A DNA stretch of 64,000 nucleotides from Umbelopsis isabellina. Its lineage: Eukaryota > Mucoromycota > Umbelopsidomycetes > Umbelopsidales > Umbelopsidaceae. The stretch's first letter is position 1. Each line of letters starts with the position of its first letter. Both the position numbers and the translations under genes were made by a program. The DNA is taken from positions 1,488,001 through 1,552,000 of the forward strand of contig JAEPQZ010000002.1 in assembly GCA_016758905.1 (NCBI GenBank), read 5' to 3'. The notes under the pieces were generated by a model. That model searched no databases. It had not been told where the DNA came from and was given only the letters and a program-made list of their open reading frames with translations. This document shows, in pieces, positions 23,430 through 33,631 of this stretch.

Positions 23430-24555
23430 ATGGGTAACGACGGCTTTATGACACCAAAGGCTATTGCCAATCGAATCAAATCAAAAGGTCTACTGAAGCT
23501 CAGGTTTTATTGTCAAATTTGCGAAAAAGCTTGTCGAGACGAAAACGGCTTTAAATGTCATTGCGCCTCCGAAGCGCATCAACGGCAAATGCTACTTGTA
23601 GCAGATAATCCTGATAAATATGTCGGCAATTACACTAAAGAGTTTCAACAAGAGTTTGTCAAACAGCTCTCCAGAGCACATGGAACAAAGAGAGTGCTGG
23701 CTAATCAAGTATACCAAGAATATATTGCCGACCGCAATCATTTGCATATGAACGCCACAAGGTGGAACACACTGACTGATTTTGTCAAGCATCTCGGTCG
23801 TGAGGGTATCTGCCATGTTGAAGAAACAGAAAAAGGCTGGTACATTACCTGGATCGATAATAGCCCGAAAGCTCTAGCTCGACAGGTAAGCGCATCATGC
23901 TAGATTACATATGTCTGATGATTATATGCACATCTTGAACATCCGTATTAACTTGCTCTGATAGGCCGCTATTCAAAAGAAAGAACGACAAGAGGTGGAT
24001 GACGAAGAGAGACAGCAAAGATTGCTGAAAGAGCAAATTGAGAGGGCGCAGCAAGAAGCTGAACTCAACGCGGATAATGATGATTCACAAGCCAAAGAAT
24101 TTGTGCGAGAAAACGAGGAGCAACCTATAAAATTGAACATGTTTAAGAAGCCAACGTTGGCGCAGGCGTCAGCATCAGATGCTTCTTCAACTGGCAGTGG
24201 AGTCAAAACGAAAATGACCATGATGGGAGGACTCAAGAAAGGCGGTGGTTTAGCTGCGTTGGCAAAGAAGTCAGCAGCAAGCAAGCCAGCATCAACGGTA
24301 CAGCCCTCAAGGTCTCCAAATACAAAAGAAGCACAAACCGGAGAGAAGCGCAAAATGACTGCCATGGAGGAGATCATTGCAGCTGAGCAAGAGCAAAAAC
24401 GTCGTAAAGAGATGAAGACCAATGGCGTCAGTTACAACAGCTATGGTCGTGGACTGAACAACTCCAGGGAAGGTTCGAGGAAAGACCGTTCACGGTCACC
24501 ATCACCAAGTAGAAGCCAGCGACGATATGATGATAACAGGAGAATACGAGCATAG
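23430..24555 (+). CDS. KIN17-like DNA/RNA-binding protein
   Basis: Nuclear zinc-finger protein of the KIN17/Rts2 family, linked to replication, DNA-damage response and splicing complexes. Two exons (23430-23885, 23965-24555, phase 0) give 348 aa. The start MGNDGFMTPKAIANRIKSKG is the family signature. A C2H2 finger follows, with C28, C31, H44 and H50. The conserved winged-helix domain spans about residues 60-150, including HMNATRWNTLTDFVKHLGREG and GWYITWIDNSP. After the intron the protein becomes coiled-coil and charged, with MTMMGGLKKGGG and an RS-like tail (SRKDRSRSPSPSRSQRR). Human KIN17 ends in tandem SH3-like KOW domains; I do not see them, so this is a shorter form, as in yeast Rts2. 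NUC1 follows on the same strand about 120 bp later. Confidence 0.9.
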
Positions 24556-24674
24556 CTTTCAATATACATTAGCAGTCACGAACCGTCAATCACACCTGTC
24601 CAATAAAAAAAAAAGCCTTAAACAGCTGTTTTAGTACCTGAGAATTGTGTGCCTGAATACCTTTTAACTCCATA

Positions 24675-25801
24675 ATGGCTCACATGACAGAGAAATTGGG
24701 CCTTGTCGTTGGTGGTGCGGCTTTGGGAGTAGTTTCCATGGCAGCTTATCAAAAAATGCAAACCAAGAATGTGCCTGCTCAATTGCCTGTTGCCATTCCA
24801 GCACCATCGCCAGTGCCTCGTGCGCCGGTGGCGGCTTCAACGGCACAAACCTCAGCCATAGATAAACTAGAAAACGCCAAAAGAATCATTCCTTTTGGAC
24901 CTCCTGGTACGTTATAGATACAGTAAGCCGATATCTCGGCTGTACTTGGCAACTTAGATACTTATTATACGTTATTTGGCAGGCCCAGTCAACGATCTCA
25001 TATATCGTAATGCCTATGTTACTTCTTACAACCGCCGAGACCGTAATCCGAACTGGGTTGCTGAGCACATGACTGCTGAGACCTTGCAACGTGGAAAAGA
25101 CGTTGATCGCAGCAAATCGACTTTCAAAGAAGACGTTTCTATTCCAGCTCAGTTCCGAGCTAGGTTAACAGATTACTTTAAATCCAATTTTGATCGGGGC
25201 CATATGGTAGCAGCTGCCGATGTTAAAAACTCACAGATATCTATGGATGAAACATTTTATTTGACGAACATTGCACCGCAAGTTGGGGAAGGGTTTAATC
25301 GCGATTGTATGTATGATTTTCATTGGATATGTAATGCCATGGATTGACCAAAATTAACTTTATCTTAATTTTATAGACTGGGCCCATGTCGAAAACTTCT
25401 GCCGTCAATTGACTAAGAGTTTCCAAGATGTCTATGTATTCACTGGTCCACTATATTTGCCTCATAAAGAGGCTGACGGCAAATTCTACGTCAAATATCA
25501 AGTCATTGGCAACCCACCAAATGTTGCCGTCCCTACACATTTCTTCAAAGTCATTTTGACACACAAGAATGGGCAATATAGCACTGCAGCCTTTGTCTTA
25601 CCCAATGCTCCTATTTCCGACAGCACTCCTCTTGAGGCTTTCCGCGTACCCATTGATGCAGTTGAAAGAGGTGCTGGTCTTACTTTCTTTAACGGAATGG
25701 GCGACGGAAAGAATTATTTGAGAGATTTGTGTAAAGATACCAAGTGTAAGATCGTTCTAAGCAAATACCATGAAGCGCAAAAGAAGGCTTTGTCGTCATA
25801 A
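24675..25801 (+). CDS. NUC1: Mitochondrial nuclease NUC1/EndoG
   Basis: DNA/RNA non-specific endonuclease of the mitochondrial intermembrane space or inner membrane, involved in mtDNA turnover and programmed death. Three exons (24675-24906, 24983-25306, 25377-25801) give 326 aa. The N-terminus has a hydrophobic segment (LGLVVGGAALGVVSMAAY), a likely membrane anchor and import signal, then an Ala/Pro linker. The catalytic motif DRGHM lies at 25192-25206, with the His as general base. A downstream ETFYLTNIAPQVGEGFNRD provides the metal-binding Asn. YVKYQVIGNPPNVAVPTHFFKV and the C-terminal ERGAGLTFF block match EndoG throughout. Length and motif order are normal, with no breaks. Confidence 0.94.
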
Positions 25802-26568
25802 TAGAATAGAATTTTCCATCATATTCAAACATCATAGACTTCTAAGTATTTTAGCCATTCATTTCATTGTCATAGATTTTCGTTTGCCTGTGTACGAATG
25901 TTTAGTTTCAGATAAAATTATAAAAAGTTTAAAACCATATGTATAACTTTAAGAGATCTTTAAAAAAAAAAAAAGCAAAGCACAAAGTGCGTTACGATAA
26001 GCTTTTGAAATAATCCAATAACATTGGATAGCTCAGGCCAGGTCTTGTCATAAGAAATGCACATATGGTGTCACTTCAAAAATTCTTCATCTCCCTATAA
26101 CCTAATAAGAATGAATTACCTCAAATGTGAAAGGATACACAAACAAAGTTCTAAATACACATCGTAAACTGAATCGCTGTATCTCTCTATCTCATTTGAT
26201 GTGTACAAAGATTAAAAGCCAATGGCGATTTAAACTCTCCTACGGTCTACATTAGTATGATCTGAAATACACAAAATTAGAATAGTTTGCTAGAATTCAG
26301 AGCCTTCTAGATCGGCAATATGTACTCTGGGCAATACGTTTAAAATGGAGCACAAAGTGATTAGACCGGGTGGTTCTGCAATTAAAAAAATAACACTTGT
26401 AAACTCATAGCTATTCCAGCTTGGCGATTCAAAAGCCTCATAGCCAAGTTAGTCGAAATTGCAATAAATTGTAAACTTGAGGAGATCAACATGCCAACAA
26501 AAACAAGAGTATAAAACGATACTCGCTACGGCAAATATGGTTTACAAAGAAGATAGATATTTTCAAAT
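25802..26568. other. Intergenic region with TATA box
   Basis: 0.77 kb, very AT-rich, with an A-run near 25961. No gene seen except the promoter at its right end. Confidence 0.5.
26510..26516 (+). promoter_or_regulatory. TATA box of the small secreted protein gene
   Basis: TATAAAA, 53 bp upstream of the ATG at 26569, the usual spacing for a strong TATA promoter with a short leader. Strong TATA boxes are not common in this window. Confidence 0.6.
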
Positions 26569-27192
26569 ATGCGCGCTGTTTTGATTGGTACCGTTGCTTG
26601 CACCTTCATGGTTGTCTTCGCCAGAGCTCAAGAAGGTAAGATTAGCGTTTCCTATTCTTGGGAGAGTGATGAGCAAGCACGCAAGGTGAATGATATTATA
26701 CTATGATATCGCTCACTGTACGAAAGCCACTTCTGTAAAGACTATCATTGCCCATCATCACACCGACAATGATAACCCTGTAATTGTATGAAAAAGGCAT
26801 TCAATAGTGCATATACTGATATTATTTCATCACCTTGCTTAGAGCCCGCTGTTGAAGACACAGAAGACGCACCTGCCGTCGATGCTGATGAAGATGCTGG
26901 TGCAGACACAGCCGCAGCTGCTATCAACACTGCTTTCCCAAGCCCTGACATGTCTGAAGTCGAAGGTGTTGCCTCAGCTTCTGGAAGCGCAATGTCTGCT
27001 TCTATGAGTGCTTCTATGCTTGCCTCCGTCTCTGGTGCAATTCCTTCATCCATGGCTAGTCTCTCTGGCCACGCAGTCTCATCAAATATTGCTCAACCCT
27101 CTACTGTCCATAAAGAAAGCGCTGCCACTCACACCACCGCTGGAATCACAATGGCCATGGTCGCAGCTGGTCTCGTTGCCTTCAACCTTTAA
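26569..27192 (+). CDS. Small secreted protein, probably GPI-anchored
   Basis: Not a family I recognise by name. The spliced product is 138 aa (exons 26569-26635 and 26843-27192). It starts with a signal peptide (MRAVLIGTVACTFMVVFARA, likely cleaved before QE). An acidic segment (EPAVEDTEDAPAVDADEDAG) and a Ser/Ala-rich body without cysteines follow. It ends in a hydrophobic tail (ITMAMVAAGLVAFNL) preceded by small residues, the layout of a GPI-anchored cell-wall or surface protein. The intron is about 207 nt, longer than others here, and could hide an extra exon. A TATA box lies 53 bp upstream. Function unknown; a wall or adhesion role is inference. Confidence 0.7.
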
Positions 27193-28009
27193 AGTAGCCC
27201 TGCCAGTACTCCGCTGAAATTGTTGTTTTTTCTCTTTAAAAATACGTTATAATATTTATTTTTCCATAAACCTATCACAAATCACCGATGGATTGCTCAA
27301 TAAGTGGTGTCTGTTGCAAAAAACAAATATCACGCATTGTGACACGTAGTGCAAGTAGGCAACTTGCCAAGTTCAGAGGAACACGTGCTTTAAGTACATC
27401 TTTTCAAAGAGGATCAACTTATCGCTGTCGCACAACAGGTAACAATGACGAGACGATGATCTCATTATTTCTACGTCCTGCATCGACGGCAATGATAGCT
27501 GCTCAGGACCATGCTCTAGTTTGACAGCTCAAACCTAGTTAGCGAAAGCAAAATCCGTACCTAGAACTTAACCTGTTTGTGAAATATCCATGGCGACAAA
27601 TAGCCTTTTCCCTAAATGAACGGCAGTGTGACAAAGTTTGCCTGGCCCATGCTCAAGGGTTTTTTCTGATATTTTTGTTGCTCTGCCGATTCCTAAAATA
27701 CTGCATTGTTGCGTCGGAGGAATACATTTGGCGGGTAAACTAATGCAACGACCGAGAAAGGATGAGGTGAGTGTTATCTTTGGATTCTGGACCCCTCTTT
27801 GTAACTGAGCCCCAGTTGTTTCCCCTATTTTGCCGCTGTTACACTCGAATTTCCCCACATTCAACTATATTATCTTTTTTAAAAAAATTATATTCAGAAA
27901 ATGAAGAGCATCCCCTTCCTTTCTCCCCCTTCTCTCCATTTTATACCACATATCTTCACTTCAAGATTCCTGTCCTAAATCTTTTCCTGGATTGTCCTAA
28001 GCCGCCCCT
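27193..28009. other. Intergenic region with pyrimidine-rich leader
   Basis: 0.8 kb with no supportable gene. The last 110 bp are pyrimidine-rich (about 27899-27960) and contain TTTTATACC, probably the leader and promoter of the PP1 subunit gene. Confidence 0.5.
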
Positions 28010-29575
28010 ATGCCTTATACTGCCTCTCGAGCGCCATCTCTTGCTGTCCAACTTGAAGCATCTCATGATAGGCGGCAGAGGCGCGTACAAATCAATAAGC
28101 GGTCATCTTATGATAGTACAGATAATTATAAATACCCTATTTCTGAGATTGCCACTGAGCCCAAACAAGCCAACGATTTTCTTTACGAAAATACGAGCAA
28201 TTTTGGAGGGCACAGACGAGCAATAGAGCATGATGAAGTGGTTTTAAAACTTGGGCAGCTAGAACTGAACCCGCAAATGAAACAACCTAGGCGAATGTCA
28301 CTACCTGCAGATGACGATCTACCAATTGAAACCCCTAACAGGGTTCGCAAAAAAAGTGGTGAATTAGTAAAATCGTGTGTAAAGAACAGAAGCAAGTCGG
28401 CTCCTGCCACACCCACATGGCCGAAATATGTTCACTTCGATAATCAATTGGAACATGTTCGCCACTTCTTACAAGCAGAAACACCAAGTGCAGTTCTTGA
28501 GGATAATATACCTTTTGATTTAGACGGTGATCAAACAAACTATGACGATTACGATGAGAAGACAAAGCTGGTATATCCAAACTGGTCCTTTAGTTTGGCG
28601 ACCAGCATGGCTCATATGATCAGCGTCGAGTCGGTAACTTTGTCACCCGCCAACAATGCTTTGACTGGGCGTGTGCGCGTACAAAACATTGCTTTCCAAA
28701 AAACAGTTGTAGTTCGCTACACATTCGACCTTTGGAAAACTTTTGAAGATATCGAGGCTGCATACAGAGAACCAGTTGGTCGTGACCCTCAAAATAGCGC
28801 ACTTGATCGATTCATGTTCAATATTCCAATTCCAGCTAGAAAATGCGATGAAGATGAAGAGACGACCACCATGTTTTTTGCTGTACAGTATCATATCGAC
28901 AGCCGAGAGTTCTGGGACAACAACTGTGGGAAGAACTACCAGATTGATATTATCCGTCCTGCCTCAAAAATAGCTTACTTTAATCATAAGCATAATCCAC
29001 TGGATAAAAAAACTGCAAATACAACATTTGATGCCGGCATAGTATCGTTAGGTTCTTCTCCTCCCTCCTTATCTTCATCTCCCAATTTTACTCCAAACGC
29101 AAAGACACATTTGGGAAAGCGATACAACTTTGGACAAGCGGTATCACACGTGCAAAATGTACAATGCGGTAATTGCGATCCTCATATTGACGATCACCAG
29201 CATTATGTGCTTAAACGTTCCGGAACATTTCCCTCTTACTTTTCTACTATACCTGGGGTTACCACCGCTGCCTCGCTGGAGGAAGCTTTAACACCCCATA
29301 TTATTCACCGTTCGCCACGAAAAAATGACCAAACGAAAACAAACAACAAAAAAGAGCCAGAAAATCAACAGTCTCCTTTTGTTGACCAACTTTCCATACC
29401 GTCGGTAGATGATAGTAGGCCAGCAGCATGGACTACAGGATACTTTGACTTGATCAACAGGTATTGCTTTTACAATGGATCTCTGATAAATGATGAAGCA
29501 AATACAGAAAGTGCTAGTTTGGTTGACCCAACAAGTACCTACGCTGAGCCATTGATATCAATTCAGTCATTGTAA
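28010..29575 (+). CDS. Glycogen-targeting PP1 regulatory subunit (CBM21)
   Basis: Single-exon gene of 521 aa. It targets protein phosphatase 1 to glycogen to activate glycogen synthase (Gac1/Pig2-like; animal PPP1R3). The sequence shows the PP1-docking motif WPKYVHFD (an RVxF variant) at about residue 140, followed by the usual acidic stretch. A CBM21 carbohydrate-binding domain spans about residues 195-330, with VESVTLSPANNALTGRVRVQ, KTVVVRYTFDLWKTF and a closing FWDNNCGKNYQI, which supplies the W-D-N-N-G-x-N-Y signature. The N-terminus is basic; the C-terminal 190 residues are Ser/Pro/Asn-rich and probably disordered. The start codon follows a CT-rich leader. The family call is firm; which fungal paralogue it is, I cannot say. 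Confidence 0.9.
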   Translation: MPYTASRAPSLAVQLEASHDRRQRRVQINKRSSYDSTDNYKYPISEIATEPKQANDFLYENTSNFGGHRRAIEHDEVVLKLGQLELNPQMKQPRRMSLPADDDLPIETPNRVRKKSGELVKSCVKNRSKSAPATPTWPKYVHFDNQLEHVRHFLQAETPSAVLEDNIPFDLDGDQTNYDDYDEKTKLVYPNWSFSLATSMAHMISVESVTLSPANNALTGRVRVQNIAFQKTVVVRYTFDLWKTFEDIEAAYREPVGRDPQNSALDRFMFNIPIPARKCDEDEETTTMFFAVQYHIDSREFWDNNCGKNYQIDIIRPASKIAYFNHKHNPLDKKTANTTFDAGIVSLGSSPPSLSSSPNFTPNAKTHLGKRYNFGQAVSHVQNVQCGNCDPHIDDHQHYVLKRSGTFPSYFSTIPGVTTAASLEEALTPHIIHRSPRKNDQTKTNNKKEPENQQSPFVDQLSIPSVDDSRPAAWTTGYFDLINRYCFYNGSLINDEANTESASLVDPTSTYAEPLISIQSL

Positions 29576-30068
29576 ATGGTATATAATGCTTTGTTCTTTT
29601 GCCTTTATTCATTACTCTTTCCACTGCCTTTGAACCTATTATCTTGAAGTTTAAACTCTTCAAATGCTTCTTTTGTTACATGTACATATTAAACAAAAAA
29701 TAAAAGGCATCTGAGCGATGCTTGGTCATACGCTTTTTCTTCGACTTTATTTAGTTGGATTTGTTGATTGTGGCTTTCAAAACATGGCAAAACTACGCCT
29801 TTCGGTGACCAGCACAGTCATTATTGACCGAAACACTTTCAAAAAATAAATAAATTTGAAGATACTTACTCCTATTGATTGCAGTCATAGGTTGTAAGAT
29901 TGCAATGTTGGGTGTCCTGTTACCAAATTACCAACAGCAATAACAATAGCCCGGAAAGGGAAGTTCGGTGTGATGCCATAAACAAACCTGCTTATAACTT
30001 TTTCGCCTTACTGTCTTGACCTTGTGCGTTTATTTTGCTTGTATAAGTTCACCTGGGATAGAATAATA
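29576..30068. other. Intergenic region
   Basis: 493 bp, AT-rich. Contains the 3' end of the PP1 subunit transcript (AAATAAAAGG near 29697) and the promoter of the next gene. Nothing else seen. Confidence 0.45.
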
Positions 30069-32688
30069 ATGCCTCTAACGAAGCTTTTTGGAAACAAGCG
30101 GAAGGATCGCGGGGGAACAACTGTTCACCAAATCTCAGAACCATTTCATCTTCCTCAAGACGACGAGCAATTCTCGCAATTTGGACCAATGTCTTCCAGA
30201 GCCAAGTCTCCTTCAGACATCCTAGACTTTTCTGGGTATCCGAGACTGGAGCCACTTACAAAAAACTATGGTGGTATACAGCCAAAAGCTATAGGCCGAA
30301 ATGGATCGCCTCCAGCTCCGCAGTTAGCTATGCCGAAACCAAAACATGCTATACCACCTGCCAAACAAGTCCTCATGGGCGAAGAGCGTGATAAAACTGA
30401 GATTGAGCATAGCGGCCGCCCTGTTTATGAAACGTCTACACATTTGCCTCCAAGAAGGAATTCTGCCTCTAGTGGCGGATATATGGGTGAACGAGAGGAT
30501 TCCCCGGAAGTGGTGGAAAGTCCTGAAAATGTATCGGCGCAAATTGATAGCGAACAGTCTTCACCAAGAGAAAAGTCCAATTCTTCTGAAGGTTGGAATC
30601 AATTACCAAGAAAGCCGCTGCCTGCTGAAGAGGGTAAAGGATTCTTTGCAGCCAAGAATCGAGCAAGTATCAATCAGCCGATGGCAGGACATACCCCTCC
30701 AGTGTTTGCTCCTTCAACCTCTTCCATGCCAGTGAAAAACGTTGTACAAGAATTACGCTCAGCTCCTCATAAGCCATTGCCTGTAGCTCAAGACCAAGAT
30801 AGTATGTCTTTTGAGCCAACTAAGTATTCCAAAGGTAAGCTGAATTATGATGTGCTATATATCTTATGGAAAATACTTATTCAATATTGATGCAGCCACT
30901 ACTCTACAAGATGCGCCTCCGTCACCAACTGAAGATGCTGTGACTAATTTAGCTGTAGCTGGTCACGGTGCCAATGCTGAGTATCCATATGATGAAGTTG
31001 CGATGAAACATACCCCTGATCTCCAAGGCTCGCCACAATCTTACACGGAACTTGTAGACTTACGGCAACAGATGTCGGCTATCAGGCTCGAGCGAGAAGA
31101 GTGGAAGAAAAGGGAGCATGAGCACCGACAACGGGAACAGGAGATGCTGGATCAAATCAATCAAACTCAGGCACAGCTTCAAATCGCTCTTTCAAATGGT
31201 GGGTTCCTTGCTGGGACAAATGATCCTCGGCCAGATACTCCAGAAGAGGAATTAGAAACACCTCTTACCTCGAAACCAAATCAACTAGGACCAACTTCTG
31301 AAGATGGAACCATGTCCGACGATAGAGAGTTTTATTCTCTCCCACCTTCTCGTTCCAGACGGGAGCGAGATTTCAGTGATTATGGTGAAGATTACAGTGA
31401 ATATAGTGCTGATGAGCCTGGGCGTGATCATCAAAGAAGGCCGCGTTCACACCGTTTTGAGGATGAGAATAGCGAGATTTACTATGAAGAATTGCCGTCA
31501 CGACGTTCAAAATACTACGATATAAAGCCGAGATTATATGAGCCAGAGCCAGAGAGAAGAAGACGTTACCATTCGTACACGCCATCGTCAGTAGAATCAA
31601 ACTTATCTGTCGATTACTCTCCTAGGTTTTCTGGAAGATATTCTAGCCGACATGATGATTGTGATTGTGATGATTGTTTAGCTGATCGTGAACACGATCT
31701 TTATTATGGCGCGGATTCGCCTGAATATGTATCTGTTCGTTCTCGATCAAGGGCATCATCCCACAGATCTCGCAGTAGGAGTGGAAGTCTCAGTAGAAAT
31801 GCTAACCGCAGCGACAGCCGCAGTCGAAATCGTAGTCGCTCTGGTAGTCGAGCGGACAGTCGAGCTGGTAGTGTAAGTGGCAGCCGCAGCCAAAGTCGGT
31901 CTCAAAATCGCAGTCGAGCATCGTCCCGCAGTCAAGGCTACAATTCGTTTCATAAATCAACTCCTCGCCGACATTCGCAATACGGTCCTGAGGAGTATTA
32001 CGATGAGGACATTTATGTGCCACATTCAAAGCATAAAAGTCGTCATAGAAAAACTCGGTCATCAGGATCTATGCGGAAGCAATACCGTGGACCTCTGCAT
32101 CCAGGTGATATCCCATATGAAGACTGGCCAGGAATGCATGAGCAATATATGCCAATGCCCGAGCCTCATTTTCCTATACCCCCTCCATTCCATGGTATGC
32201 ATCCTCCTCCTCATCCAGCAATGGCATCTCATATGAGTTTGCCAGATATAGGTCCTGATCCTCAACAAGGTATGCCTCCTCCTCCACTTCCACCGGCAGC
32301 AGGTCAAGCAGCAGGACATCGCCCACGTCCACCTATGAATGAAGCTTCCAAGGAAGGGCCACGTGGAATATTGAGAAAACCTTCTGGATCTTTACCCAAT
32401 ATGCAGCAGCGACAGTCTCAGCCTCCGCATCCATCACAACATCAACCTCAACAACATGCACCCCAACATGGGCCATTCCCGATGCAGCACTTTGGGCCAC
32501 CTATGATGAGTCCTCACGGACCGTTTCCTCCACCAGGAATGGGGCCACATCATCCAATGGGCTTCCCACCACCACCTCATGGCATGTACCCTCCTCAAGG
32601 ACCACCTTGGCATGGAGGGCAGCAACATCCGCCACCCATGCATGGATCTGTTCCTCAGGGTAACAGCAGAAAAAGTCGAAAAAGTTGA
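30069..32688 (+). CDS. Large SR/proline-rich coiled-coil protein, unknown
   Basis: Not recognised. Exons 30069-30834 and 30896-32688 give 852 aa. It starts MPLTKLFGNKRKDRGG and continues with a disordered Ser/Pro-rich region. A short coiled coil at about residues 310-350 contains EREEWKKREHEHRQREQE. Acidic and Tyr-rich segments follow, then an arginine-serine repeat tract at about 31735-31960 (RSRSRASSHRSRSRSGS and similar). The C-terminal 200 residues are Pro/His/Met/Gln-rich. RS tracts and proline-rich tails are typical of splicing or mRNP proteins, but no RNA-binding domain is visible. The first exon encodes LEPLTKNYGGIQP and repeated RKPLP-type motifs that could be SH3 ligands, so a cortical or endocytic role is equally possible. 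The stop is a UGA followed in the same frame by a further 153-codon ORF. Confidence 0.72.
31735..31960 (+). repeat. Arg-Ser dipeptide-coding tract
   Basis: About 75 codons dominated by Arg and Ser (AGT/AGC/TCT with CGT/CGC/CGA) inside the SR/proline-rich gene. Codon choice varies along the tract, so it is selected protein sequence rather than a recently expanded satellite. Confidence 0.6.
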
Positions 32689-33150
32689 CTCGTAATGGTG
32701 TCTATGCAGCATCGTGTATCTTTTGGTATTGTCGATCCTTCCAGTCGGATTCAGTTTGTTCCTCGCTATAATGGCAATCAAGTGTCAACTGGAATCCACG
32801 TCACATTACCTGACCGCAAAAAAAAAAGGAAAAACAACAACCAAGATACATCTGAAGGCATAGACGCCGCAGAATATAATGAAGAAGCGAGTTCACCCGA
32901 GCAAGGCTTTTTAGTGACTGATCTGCCACCGGAAGGAATCACCTCAGAGGACGGAACCGTCAACATTCGACCTCTTGAACAGGAAGAATGGGATAATATG
33001 AGGCAAATGTATGGTGGTCATGTCTGGACTGCTGTAAGAAAAAGAAAAGCTAAAGCTGGCGCTGCTTCTGAACCGCCTCAGGACGAACAAGCTATTGATA
33101 CCCAAGATATACCTCAGACTGATGAGACATTGGTGGAAGTCAATTCATAA
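32689..33150 (+). CDS. Same-frame ORF after the UGA: probable C-terminal extension
   Basis: The frame of the preceding gene continues beyond its UGA (32686-32688) for 153 sense codons. The product has ordinary coding character: HRVSFGIVDPSSRIQFVPRY, a basic patch (DRKKKRKNNN), an acidic segment (FLVTDLPPEGITSEDG) and EEWDNMRQMYGGHVWTAVRK. An ATG at 32695 exists, but a separate gene starting seven bases after another's stop is unlikely in this genome. Two explanations fit. One is UGA read-through (context UGA CUC G). The other is an in-frame 123-nt intron, 32660-32782 (GTAACA to AAG), which would join ...PQ to VSTGIHVTLP. The sequence alone cannot decide between them. Confidence 0.6.
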   Translation, partial: LVMVSMQHRVSFGIVDPSSRIQFVPRYNGNQVSTGIHVTLPDRKKKRKNNNQDTSEGIDAAEYNEEASSPEQGFLVTDLPPEGITSEDGTVNIRPLEQEEWDNMRQMYGGHVWTAVRKRKAKAGAASEPPQDEQAIDTQDIPQTDETLVEVNS

Positions 33151-33631
33151 TTCCAAAGTAGACCCCGAAAATACCACCATAGATAAAGTCGCGTTAGGTT
33201 TTGGTATTTCCCAAAGATAAAAAATTGATCTCACGGTTAGACATTGTTCCAAGTTGTGATATTTACAATTCAACTCTTATTTGATAATAAATATATATAT
33301 TAAGCAATCACCCCTCCGAAATCTCTTTCAATACGGTCATTGGCCATCAATAATAAGTTCTTACGAGATATCAAAGTCTCAGGTTCGGAGATCTGTCAAA
33401 CGACAGTAGCTGGGGTGCCCCAAAGGACGTTAAGCCGAGAGCTGAATGTCGAAATCGGCCAATCGTAAGCCTCACAGACATTGCTTAGCGGATCACTTGC
33501 CTCTTTTGGAATGCCTACCGAGGCACAGTCACACTGCCAATCCAGTCTCCTCTGTCCCCAGATCCGTTAAGGGGATTTCACCAGCTTTTTCGTTCCCTCT
33601 CTTCCTCTTCTCGCCTTCACACTTAATCATC
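33151..33631. other. Intergenic region, YHM2 promoter
   Basis: 481 bp. An AT run lies at about 33284-33302 and a pyrimidine-rich leader at about 33586-33620, directly before the YHM2 start. The frame open upstream of the YHM2 ATG from 33446 is not needed for the carrier and is probably leader. Confidence 0.45.

Noticed and set aside
32695-33150. Independent gene starting at ATG 32695
   Set aside because: A start seven bases after another gene's stop, in the same frame, is better explained by read-through or an in-frame intron.
33300-33560. Possible structured RNA upstream of YHM2
   Set aside because: GC-richer and with small palindromes, but it does not fit 5S rRNA, tRNA boxes or any RNA I know.
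33446-33631. N-terminal extension of YHM2 from an upstream in-frame start
   Set aside because: The 62 extra residues have no counterpart in the carrier family, and the ATG at 33632 gives the normal length.
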